Origin: an uncultured SAR116 cluster alpha proteobacterium
Lineage (GTDB): Bacteria; Pseudomonadota; Alphaproteobacteria; Puniceispirillales; Puniceispirillaceae
Assembly: GCA_902622515.1 (NCBI GenBank)
Contig: CACNQE010000005.1
Span: forward strand, 62,001 to 126,000
Direction: 5' to 3'
DNA: 64,000 nucleotides
How positions within the stretch are numbered: position 1 is the first letter of the stretch; each line of letters begins with the position of its first letter. The notes under the pieces are model-generated. The model ran no database searches, was not told the DNA's origin, and saw only the letters and a program-made list of their open reading frames with translations. A program made the translations under genes and the position numbers. Positions 56,809-64,000 of this stretch are shown piece by piece.

Positions 56809-57819
56809 TTAACGTCCAAGAACGTCCAATATACGTTGACGATACTCTGGAGCTTTTCCGCCTGCATCAGATGCCATTGCCTTCCAGGTTTCTGATGCTG
56901 CAGATAAAAATTCACTTCTATCCTCTTCTGAAAAATCGGCTAAAAATTCAATTCCTTGATCGGAAAGTTTCTTTCTTGCGTCATTTTCTTTTTGGTCAGC
57001 CTGTGAATATTCATTTGTTCTAGCCCAGACATTATTAGCAGCAGTGGTTATAGCATTTCTTTCAATATCAGAAAGTGCGTTCCAAGCTTCTTTCGATGCA
57101 CCCAATACATACGGAACTCCTGCTACAGGGTATAAGTATGATGCATATTTTGTTACTTCTTGTAATGAAATAGTATGTGCGAAGAGCGCTGGATAAACCG
57201 CACAGTCTACAACACCAGTCTGTAATGCTACATATAGGTCATTTTGACCGACGATTTGGGCAGAAACCCCTAATTTTGTAAAAGTTTCAACCTGATCATT
57301 ACTCCATACACGCAGTTTTCGAGTTTTAAGATCCGCCAGGCTGCGAACAGGTTTTTCACGACAAAAGATAGATGCTTTTAGAATTGGTAATGCCATAAAT
57401 CCTGTTGGGACTATATCAAGTTCAGTAAGCACTTCTTTATAAATCTCTTGTATCTCCGGTAAGGCTGTTATCAATTCTTCTGAACTTCCGACGGAACCTT
57501 GTATCATAACAGCATTTAATGCAGGAACATCGCGACCAAGGTAATTGGCCCATACAAGTCCCATTTCAACTGCACCCTGAGGCAACCAACGCGCTACATC
57601 GTTATCTTTCAGGTTTAATGACCCACCATGAAACACATCTATTTTTAAGCTCCCGTTTGTTAAATCGGACACTTCGGCAGCAAAGGTCTCTAGTTGTTTC
57701 GACTCACCACGTCCCTCAGGTAAGCCATTATTAAATTTCCATTGGCTCGCTCCAACCACGCTAGTGCTAAGCCCTAATGCTAAAAGGCTGATAAATGTAG
57801 TGTAAAGTTTCTTAAGCAA
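56809..57819 (-). CDS. dctP: TRAP transporter substrate-binding protein (DctP family)
   Basis: A 336-residue periplasmic binding protein with a signal peptide (about residues 1-23, cut after VVGA). The DctP fold shows in [62 protein letters not shown], with the arginine of KLRVW being the usual carboxylate-clamping residue. That suggests an organic acid ligand. It starts with TTG, preceded by GGAG at six bases. 263 bases of AT-rich DNA separate it from the 134-aa gene upstream. Confidence 0.93.
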   Translation of the reverse strand: MLKKLYTTFISLLALGLSTSVVGASQWKFNNGLPEGRGESKQLETFAAEVSDLTNGSLKIDVFHGGSLNLKDNDVARWLPQGAVEMGLVWANYLGRDVPALNAVMIQGSVGSSEELITALPEIQEIYKEVLTELDIVPTGFMALPILKASIFCREKPVRSLADLKTRKLRVWSNDQVETFTKLGVSAQIVGQNDLYVALQTGVVDCAVYPALFAHTISLQEVTKYASYLYPVAGVPYVLGASKEAWNALSDIERNAITTAANNVWARTNEYSQADQKENDARKKLSDQGIEFLADFSEEDRSEFLSAASETWKAMASDAGGKAPEYRQRILDVLGR

Positions 57820-58082
57820 TTTTTTCTCCGTAAAATATATTTTTAAGATTTATACAATTTTATTTTTATTTCGGGCATAAAATAATTTATTTGAACATAA
57901 ATTTTTTAAATTCTTTTATTATTATAAAATAAAATTCCTATATTTAATAAGAAAGCAGGCTAAATGCCTCCAAATTTGAAGCTCTTAATTAATGAGTATT
58001 TGATAAAATTTTCTAAACACAGGAAATGGCTTTAAGGTACTAAAGTGTATTTTAAGTTTTGAAAAACCTCTCACCTAGGAAA

Positions 58083-58487
58083 TCATACTTTTTTTTCCTT
58101 AAAATGTTTATCTGCAATCCAATTGATTAAGTTGATTTCCTGTTTTTCGTGAAGAGAGACATAAGTAAAAATCATATTTGTTACATTAGTGACTAATTCT
58201 TTAGGATAAGGCAAATACGTAAGTTCTTGCCTTCCAAAAGAAGGACTTGCCGTCCCAAGTTGCCAATTTGTCTCAATCCTTGTATTTACAAGTTTGAGCG
58301 TTGGACCTCCCGTTTTTGACTCTATTTCATTTGGAAAATCAGATAGTTTTAAATAGGCAATTTTATCATTTGATTGCGTGAATCCATCTATAAATTCAGT
58401 TGATAATAGCAATATATCTTTCTTTATATCATTCTCAGACATGTGAGAATGCAAGAACCCATCATGCATATGGATATTTGATAACAT
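58083..58487 (-). CDS. Unrecognised 134-residue protein downstream of the ureohydrolase
   Basis: A soluble, charged protein with no signal peptide, no hydrophobic helix and no motif I know. The N-terminal part is histidine-rich (MLSNIHMHDGFLHSHMSEND), which may bind a metal. The middle contains IESKTGGPTLKLVNTRIETNWQLGTASPSFGRQ, with strand and loop character; the end is helical (LVTNVTNMIFTYVSLHEKQEINLINWIADKHF). GGA precedes the ATG and it begins only 21 bases after the ureohydrolase stop, so the two are almost surely co-transcribed. Real gene, unknown function. Confidence 0.75.
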   Translation of the reverse strand: MLSNIHMHDGFLHSHMSENDIKKDILLLSTEFIDGFTQSNDKIAYLKLSDFPNEIESKTGGPTLKLVNTRIETNWQLGTASPSFGRQELTYLPYPKELVTNVTNMIFTYVSLHEKQEINLINWIADKHFKEKKV

Positions 58488-58508
58488 TTTGAATATTCCT
58501 TATATGTC

Positions 58509-59741
58509 TCAATCGATATTAGACCACCTGCTTCCTTCAAACTCTCCAGCAGGAATTTCAACAGGTTTATCAATATGTTTACGATGCTTGCCGAGGCTCC
58601 CCGAAACGGTCATTGCTCCAAGAACCTCAACGATAACTCGGGTACCCATAAGGGCGGTGATTTCAGATTGGTCATATGGCGGTGACACCTCTACTAATTC
58701 CATTCCACAAATACCTTCAGCTGCGACACCAGCAACAAGTTGCAATGCCTCTCGTGGGAGAAAACCTCCAGGCTCAGGCCAACCTGTACCAGGAACAAAT
58801 CCGCAGTCTATGCTATCAATGTCAAACGACATATATACCATGTCCGTATCTTTCCAGGCCAGTTCAAGAGCTATTTCTATAGTTTTCTCAATACCTAATT
58901 TTTCCACATCACTCATGGTTAAAATATTAGTATTACGCTCTCTTGCAACTTCCACTGCCTCCCTTGGTACCTGCCAACCACCAATTCCTACTTGAACCAG
59001 GTTTTCTGGTTTAACATTATCTAAATTTGTTGCGTGAAACCAAGGAGTTGTATGCATACGCTCATCGAGGTCTTTTTCCTGGATATCAGCATGTCGGTCA
59101 AAGTGAATTATTCCAATCCTTTTCGAAGTGCATTCTGCAATGCCTCGAACAGTTGGAAATCCGATTGAGTGGTCCCCTCCAAGGATAATTGGAAGTGAAC
59201 CACTTGAAAAAACGTGAGAGCAAGCCCGCGAAATTTGGTCAAAAGTTTTCTCTATATTTGCAGGTATCGTAAAAATATCTCCTGCATCACATAATGTCAT
59301 CTGCTCTCGGAGATCTACTGCCATTTCATAATTATATGGGGTATACAAAGCAGAAATTTTTCGAATTCCTTGAGGGCCAAATCTCGTACCTGGTCGGTAG
59401 GTGGTTCCTCCATCGAACGGAGCGCCAAGTATCGTAGCATCATAGTTTTTTACATCATTTACATTTTCGGCATATGGCGCTTTCAAAAAGGTATTTATTC
59501 CAGCGAAATGTGGTAATTCTCCTCGAGAGAAAGTCGGGATACTTTTATCTTCTATGCTGTCTGCACCGGTTAGACCCATCTTCAAAGCCCATGATTTTTC
59601 TTCATTAAGCCTATTTTTGGGAATTTTTCCTTCTTCTTTTGCAGATTTCCATCCCTGAAGTTCATCTAAATTGGGGTGATGAAACCTTTTTTCAATTTTG
59701 CTTTTAAAATCCAAAACTCTTCTTATATCGTCTCTCGACAT
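58509..59741 (-). CDS. Ureohydrolase (arginase/agmatinase family), guanidine-hydrolase-like subgroup
   Basis: A 410-residue ureohydrolase, longer than agmatinase (about 310) because of an N-terminal extension of about 95 residues. All six metal ligands are present: His191 (LGGDHS), Asp215/His217/Asp219 (HFDRHADIQ) and Asp307/Asp309 (SFDIDSIDCGF). The usual DAHxD is DRHAD and the usual GTGTPEPGG is GTGWPEPGG (Trp321). These changes, with IGGWQVPR, resemble what I recall of the GdmH Ni-dependent guanidine hydrolases first annotated as agmatinases. Guanidino-acid hydrolysis is the alternative. Products would include urea or ammonia. A GGAA site precedes the ATG. Confidence 0.88.
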   Translation of the reverse strand: MSRDDIRRVLDFKSKIEKRFHHPNLDELQGWKSAKEEGKIPKNRLNEEKSWALKMGLTGADSIEDKSIPTFSRGELPHFAGINTFLKAPYAENVNDVKNYDATILGAPFDGGTTYRPGTRFGPQGIRKISALYTPYNYEMAVDLREQMTLCDAGDIFTIPANIEKTFDQISRACSHVFSSGSLPIILGGDHSIGFPTVRGIAECTSKRIGIIHFDRHADIQEKDLDERMHTTPWFHATNLDNVKPENLVQVGIGGWQVPREAVEVARERNTNILTMSDVEKLGIEKTIEIALELAWKDTDMVYMSFDIDSIDCGFVPGTGWPEPGGFLPREALQLVAGVAAEGICGMELVEVSPPYDQSEITALMGTRVIVEVLGAMTVSGSLGKHRKHIDKPVEIPAGEFEGSRWSNID

Positions 59742-59912
59742 TAAAACTTCCTTTCAAAAAACCAGACACCAATTTATATTACAAATTGATAACCAACATC
59801 GATGTTTTTTTTGCATCACACTGGTTTAAAATTAGCACATGACTCATTCAAAAAAAAAGGCTAACTTTAATCGCACAATAATGTCAACAGTCAACATAAT
59901 ATCATAGGCGCT

Positions 59913-61385
59913 ATGTTTTCCTCCTCCACTTCAAACGAGCTAAATGATAAAACAGCTACTGAACTTCTCGACTTAATTAAGAAACGAGAGATAGGCTGTG
60001 TTGAGTTAATAAATAGTTGCATAAACCGTTATGAGAAGATAAATCATTCCATAAATGCAATTGTTGAGACAAATTTCGATGAGGCTATAAAAATTTGCGA
60101 AACACTAGATAGTGATTCTAGCAAAAAAACAAATGGAACAACTAGCCTCCCATTACCTATTGGCATAAAAGATTTGAACGATGTAAAGGGTCTAAAAACA
60201 TCATACGGGTCACCACTTTTTAAAGATAACGTCGCTGAGGAAGATGATGATGTTGTTAGTAGTTTAAGAAGATTTTCTGCTATAATTTTCGGGAAAACTA
60301 ATGTACCAGAGCACGGGTTTGGCGCCACAACAACTAATCCGTTACAAGGCAGCACAGGTAACCCATTCAATCCAGATTTAAGTGCTGGTGCATCAACGGG
60401 CGGAGGGGCTGCCGCAGTGGCATCTGGTATTGTTCCACTTGCCACAGGTTCTGATTTTGCTGGATCGTTAAGAACGCCAGCAGGTTTTTGCGGTATCGCT
60501 GGAATGAGGCCGTCTAATGGCATAGTCTCAACAGATAGAAGGTCAAATATGTGGTCACCCTTCGATGTAGAAGGGCCTATGGGTAGAACAGCAGCCGATT
60601 GTAAATTATTACTCGCAAGGATGGCGAAGTCGCATCCCCTAGATCCATTCTCAAAAGACCCTGATGGTTCACTCTTTTTCCCAGCAAAAGAAATAGATTT
60701 AAAGAAATTAAAAGTCGCAATATCTCATGACCTTGGGTTCGCGGTGATGTCAAACTCCTACAGGGATACGTTTTATTCGAAGTTTGCTCTTTTTGAAGAA
60801 CTTTTTGAACAAACAAACAGAGAGCATATGGATTTATCTAAAGCTGAAACTACGTTTATGACGTTACGAAGCATTGGATTTCTCGGCGATTTTGGATTGA
60901 TGGAAAAAGATTTTGGTGATGAATTGGGTGAGGTGATCATAAAAGAGCTTGAGATTGCCAGACAACTCTCTTCAGAGGATGTTGCTCAATCTTTCTTGGA
61001 TCATAGTGAAATAGTTCGCAAAAGTAATAAATTTTTTGAAACTTATGACCTTCTCATTACACCTGCTGCTTCTGTCACTCCTTTTCCGCATGAAATAGAA
61101 TACCCATCGCATATCGATGAAGTATTTTATAAGGGTTACTTAGACTGGGAAGCTATCAGCTGGGGGATTACGTTAACACAGTGTCCATCTGTAGTCATTA
61201 ATTGCGGTGAAGATACAAACAGGATGCCGTTTGGCATTCAGATTATAGCTAAACAAAATAGGGATGCGTTTTTACTTGATGCTGCGCACTCCATTGAAAA
61301 GGCATTTTTGGGGATTGATGAATTATCCAGACCATTCCCAAATTTGGAAAAGTTGGCTGCCATGAATGCGTTAACTTTAACTTAA
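59913..61385 (+). CDS. Amidase signature family enzyme
   Basis: A 490-residue amidase. The Ser-cisSer-Lys triad is intact with family spacing: Lys86 (GIKDL), Ser161 (GASTGGG) and Ser185 (AGSLRTPAG), separated by 75 and 24 residues. Two sites differ from the common form: GGSSGG is GASTGG, and the oxyanion GGS is AGS. Substrate unknown; a small amide or an aryl/peptide amide is likely. It is not GatA, as the C-terminus and context differ. It heads a run with an ABC amino-acid importer and is divergent from the ureohydrolase across 171 bases. Confidence 0.92.
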   Translation: MFSSSTSNELNDKTATELLDLIKKREIGCVELINSCINRYEKINHSINAIVETNFDEAIKICETLDSDSSKKTNGTTSLPLPIGIKDLNDVKGLKTSYGSPLFKDNVAEEDDDVVSSLRRFSAIIFGKTNVPEHGFGATTTNPLQGSTGNPFNPDLSAGASTGGGAAAVASGIVPLATGSDFAGSLRTPAGFCGIAGMRPSNGIVSTDRRSNMWSPFDVEGPMGRTAADCKLLLARMAKSHPLDPFSKDPDGSLFFPAKEIDLKKLKVAISHDLGFAVMSNSYRDTFYSKFALFEELFEQTNREHMDLSKAETTFMTLRSIGFLGDFGLMEKDFGDELGEVIIKELEIARQLSSEDVAQSFLDHSEIVRKSNKFFETYDLLITPAASVTPFPHEIEYPSHIDEVFYKGYLDWEAISWGITLTQCPSVVINCGEDTNRMPFGIQIIAKQNRDAFLLDAAHSIEKAFLGIDELSRPFPNLEKLAAMNALTLT

Positions 61386-61404
61386 ATCAACAAAGGAGAA
61401 AAAA

Positions 61405-62223
61405 ATGTTGAGAATTATATTAGTAGGTATCATAGCTCTGCTATTACCTTTTAAAATGGTTACTGCAGATACATTGAGTGATGTAAAATCAAGCGGTAAA
61501 CTAATATTTGGCCTCGAAGCAGGTTATAAACCATTTGAGTTTTTAGATGAAAACAATAAGTTAGTCGGTTATGACATCGATGTTGGATCTGAAATAGGTA
61601 AGCGCCTTGGTGGTGTTGAACCAACACCAAAAGACACAAATTGGTCTACAGTTATTCAATCGCTTTATAATGGAGATTTCAATCTTATTTTGGGTGGCAT
61701 GACTGCAACAGAAGAAAGATATAAGCGCGTGAACTTTTCCTACCCGTATATGGATGCAAGTTCAGGTTTATTGGTAATGAAGGATTCAGGCATAACCTCA
61801 CCATCAATGCTCGGTGGAAAGACTGTTTCTGCAGGAGCTGGTACACCCCAAATCAATCAGCTAAATCTTGCAGCCAAGGAACATGGAATTAGTTATAATG
61901 GTGATATCAAAACCTATGATAAAGACGAAGTTGCCTATGCTGCAATGCGTTCAGGAAGGTTAGACGCATATGCTTCTACCTTAGTAAGCTTGCTAGCCTT
62001 TGCTCAAACTAGTGATGATTTTACAGTTATTCCATTTACTTCAAACATGTGGAAAGCTGAATATACTGCTATGGCATTCCGTAAAGAAGACGAGTCATTT
62101 AGGTCTGCAATAAACCAAATTATCGTAGATATGAAAAATGATGGAACATTAGCTTCTCTTCAAGAGAAGTGGTTTGGTCAATCATTTGTTGACTTACTTC
62201 CAAATGAGGCTCCTACTTGGTAA
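61405..62223 (+). CDS. Amino-acid ABC transporter, substrate-binding protein (family 3)
   Basis: A 272-residue periplasmic protein with a signal peptide (cut likely after VTA, residue 21). The SBP family 3 core is clear: LIFGLEAGYKPFEFLDENNKLVGYDIDVGSEIGKRL, then LGGMTATEERYKRVNFSYPYM. Members bind polar amino acids, histidine, glutamine or opine-like compounds. GGAG lies seven bases before the ATG and 19 bases after the amidase stop, so amidase and binding protein are in one operon. The ligand cannot be named. Confidence 0.93.
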   Translation: MLRIILVGIIALLLPFKMVTADTLSDVKSSGKLIFGLEAGYKPFEFLDENNKLVGYDIDVGSEIGKRLGGVEPTPKDTNWSTVIQSLYNGDFNLILGGMTATEERYKRVNFSYPYMDASSGLLVMKDSGITSPSMLGGKTVSAGAGTPQINQLNLAAKEHGISYNGDIKTYDKDEVAYAAMRSGRLDAYASTLVSLLAFAQTSDDFTVIPFTSNMWKAEYTAMAFRKEDESFRSAINQIIVDMKNDGTLASLQEKWFGQSFVDLLPNEAPTW

Positions 62224-62251
62224 GCCAAATTTAAGAAGTGAAACTTAATAA

Positions 62252-62929
62252 ATGGATTTCATTTTTATAATAGACCAAATGCCCCGGCTTTTGCCGGGGC
62301 TAATGCTTACGATAGAATTAAGTCTTCTTGGCTTTTTAATTGCCACGATTATTGGAGTTCCTTTAGGTATATTAAGAGCGTATAAAATTCCTTTCTTTTT
62401 ATCCTGGGTTATAGACTTTTATGTATTTGTTGTTCGTGGCACTCCAATTTTAGTTCAAATATACGCAGCCTATTTTCTACTTCCTATTTTTGGAATTAAG
62501 ATATCACCTTTCTGGATCGGGATTGTGGCACTCTCTTTTAATAGTGCAGGATATCAAATAGAAATAGCAAGAGCTGCTATACTTTCAATGGATGATGGAC
62601 AATATGAAGGAGCTTTCGCTCTTGGTCTTGCTAAATCCTATACTCTATTTTTCATCATATTACCGCAGGCAGTTATTAGAATGCTTCCACCTATGGCGAA
62701 TGAAATGTCAAACTTGATAAAGGCTTCTTCGGTTTTATCTGTTATAACCGTTTTTGAGCTCCATAAGGCTGCAAACGCAATCATCTCAGATAGCTTCAAA
62801 TTTTTGGAGATGTTGTTTGCACAAGCGGTTTTATACGTGGCTTTTGTAGTTGCTATGACCCAATTGTCTATTTATCTCGAGAAAAAAATAGGCGCTAACC
62901 TTCAGATAAAAAATCTTTCACAACGTTAA
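62252..62929 (+). CDS. Amino-acid ABC transporter permease (first)
   Basis: A 225-residue His/Glu/Gln/Arg/opine-type permease with five hydrophobic helices. The family features VVRGTPILVQIY and the EAA-type loop EGAFALGLAKSYTLFFIILPQAVIRMLPPMANEMSNLIKASSV are intact. It forms a heterodimer with the second permease. It starts 28 bases after the binding-protein gene. Confidence 0.94.
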   Translation: MDFIFIIDQMPRLLPGLMLTIELSLLGFLIATIIGVPLGILRAYKIPFFLSWVIDFYVFVVRGTPILVQIYAAYFLLPIFGIKISPFWIGIVALSFNSAGYQIEIARAAILSMDDGQYEGAFALGLAKSYTLFFIILPQAVIRMLPPMANEMSNLIKASSVLSVITVFELHKAANAIISDSFKFLEMLFAQAVLYVAFVVAMTQLSIYLEKKIGANLQIKNLSQR

Positions 62930-62949
62930 CGTTTTAATTAGGAGTAAAA

Positions 62950-63600
62950 ATGGCATTAGATTTAGCTTTCATGTTGCAAATATTGCCAGATATGATAGCG
63001 GCCTTTTGGCTCACAATTAAAATAAGTCTCATAACGGTTGTTGCCTCGGTAATAGCTGGGATTCTATTAACAGCAACTAGAATGATGGGCGGAAAAATTT
63101 CTAGATATTCTATAATTGCATTTGTGGAGTTTACGCGAGGAGCACCACCCCTAGTTCATATATCTATTATTTATTTTCTGCTCCCTGAATTTGGTATTGT
63201 TTTCAACGAATTTTGGACCGGTGTTATTGCTCTTTCACTTATTGGGGCAGGTTATTCTGTTGAGATTTTTAGGGGTGCAATTGACTCGATCGGTTCATCG
63301 CAAGTAGATGCTTCAAAAGCAATAGGCTTGTCTCGCATTCAAACTTTTAGACTAGTTCTAATACCGCAAGCATTGCGTTTGAGTCTCCCGCCTTTGACAA
63401 ATGAATTGGCTAATGTAATCAAGGCCTCTTCTTTATTATCAGTTATCTCAGTGAATGAATTGACCAAAGTTGCAAACGACCTAATTTTTGTTCATTTTGT
63501 TGTAATCGAGGTTCTAATTGAACTTACTTGTCTTTATCTCATCATTGTAGGTTTTTTAATGTTTCTTTCAAAATATATGGAAGCAAAATTTAAATATTGA
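62950..63600 (+). CDS. Amino-acid ABC transporter permease (second)
   Basis: A 216-residue permease of the same HisMQ-type family. It has FTRGAPPLVHISIIYFLLPEFGI and the EAA-type loop DASKAIGLSRIQTFRLVLIPQALRLSLPPLTNELANVIKASSL. AGGAG precedes the ATG. The usual ATP-binding gene does not follow; an M16 peptidase begins 18 bases later. The ATPase may lie beyond the window or be shared from another system. Confidence 0.94.
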   Translation: MALDLAFMLQILPDMIAAFWLTIKISLITVVASVIAGILLTATRMMGGKISRYSIIAFVEFTRGAPPLVHISIIYFLLPEFGIVFNEFWTGVIALSLIGAGYSVEIFRGAIDSIGSSQVDASKAIGLSRIQTFRLVLIPQALRLSLPPLTNELANVIKASSLLSVISVNELTKVANDLIFVHFVVIEVLIELTCLYLIIVGFLMFLSKYMEAKFKY

Positions 63601-63618
63601 TGCTTCGTAGTGATTTTT

Positions 63619-64000
63619 ATGACAGAAACTAATATAACACAATTTTCAAATTCATTTAGAGTTGCAAGTTACTTTGACAAAGCCTCCAAAGGTGCAAGTT
63701 TATGTTTATGGGTAAAAACAGGTGCTTGTTGTGATCCAGAAAATAAAGAAGGCCTGTCACACTTACTCGAGCATACTCTTTTTGGTCTTCGTAAATCGGC
63801 AAATATATCTCATATTTATTCGTCAATTATCAACAGGCAGTTAAACATAAAAGCATTTACCAAGGCTGAACATACCGCATTTATTATTAAGTCAGTAGAT
63901 AAGTTCGATCTTAAAAAATGCATAGATATTTTATGGGAGATTTATTCTGGAAGATGGTTATCGGATGAGGCCCTTTATGATGCCAAAATAGATATCAGTA
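63619..64000 (+). CDS. M16 family zinc peptidase (5' part, runs off the window)
   Basis: The first 127 residues are visible. The zinc motif HLLEH (His48, Glu51, His52) is in GLSHLLEHTLFG, the inverted HxxEH of pitrilysin/insulinase-type peptidases, and the preceding GASLCLWVKTGACCDPENKEG strand is typical of the family. The shorter processing-peptidase (PqqF or MPP-like) type is likely but cannot be settled. ATG 63619 is in frame with the preceding stop; a GTG at 63610 is the alternative start. It appears joined to the transporter operon. Confidence 0.88.
   Translation, partial: MTETNITQFSNSFRVASYFDKASKGASLCLWVKTGACCDPENKEGLSHLLEHTLFGLRKSANISHIYSSIINRQLNIKAFTKAEHTAFIIKSVDKFDLKKCIDILWEIYSGRWLSDEALYDAKIDIS

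Noticed and set aside
59742-59912. Search for a guanidine riboswitch before the ureohydrolase and amidase
   Set aside because: No paired ACGR hairpins or ykkC-like core is visible on either strand.

Overview
This window is an AT-rich stretch of a chromosome that reads like an Alphaproteobacterium, probably a free-living marine one. The placement rests on several marks: the block rpsA-cmk-aroA divergent from a TIGR02300 acidic protein and followed by a tRNA-Ala; a class II EPSP synthase; an Irr-type Fur regulator beside katG; an FzlA-like GST; the short RNase D; and a long PstC/PstA pair. Transporters for dilute organic N and P fit a planktonic or other nutrient-poor habitat. I do not commit to a genus. 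I saw no phage, insertion sequence or CRISPR array.

1-9 kb: translation and envelope genes on the minus strand (rpsA partial, cmk, aroA; then lptC-lptA-lptB, rnd and a nitroreductase), with TIGR02300, tRNA-Ala and a rhodanese on the plus strand. 9-16 kb: irr and katG with an Irr-box-like palindrome between them, a converging gap gene, a copper chaperone, a 0.6-kb non-coding stretch with a possible sRNA, an NDUFA9-like reductase and uppP. 16-26 kb: gltD-gltB (glutamate synthase), a GNAT, FzlA, a hydrolase and a GT4 glycosyltransferase. 26-37 kb: thrS, infC, rpmI, rplT, pheS, pheT, leuA, lepA and tRNA-Ser.

37-45 kb is the most accessory-looking part: a LysE exporter, an unknown 114-aa protein paired with a DUF2652 cyclase-fold protein, a DUF4174 protein, QueF, a small membrane protein, PsiE, a FrsA-like hydrolase, PPK2, and a divergent NUDIX/XRE pair that shares a repeated operator-like sequence. 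45-53 kb is a complete phosphate module, transcribed phoR, phoB, pstS, pstC, pstA, pstB, phoU. Pho boxes are visible before phoB, pstS and ppk2, so polyphosphate metabolism appears tied to phosphate starvation.

53-64 kb looks like organic-nitrogen scavenging: a DMT exporter, an M24 peptidase, a TRAP transporter (DctPQM), an unrecognised 134-aa protein, a ureohydrolase with guanidine-hydrolase-like sequence features, a divergent amidase, a polar-amino-acid ABC transporter (binding protein plus two permeases, no ATPase in the window) and the start of an M16 peptidase. The ureohydrolase/134-aa protein/TRAP set is the best candidate here for an undescribed catabolic system.
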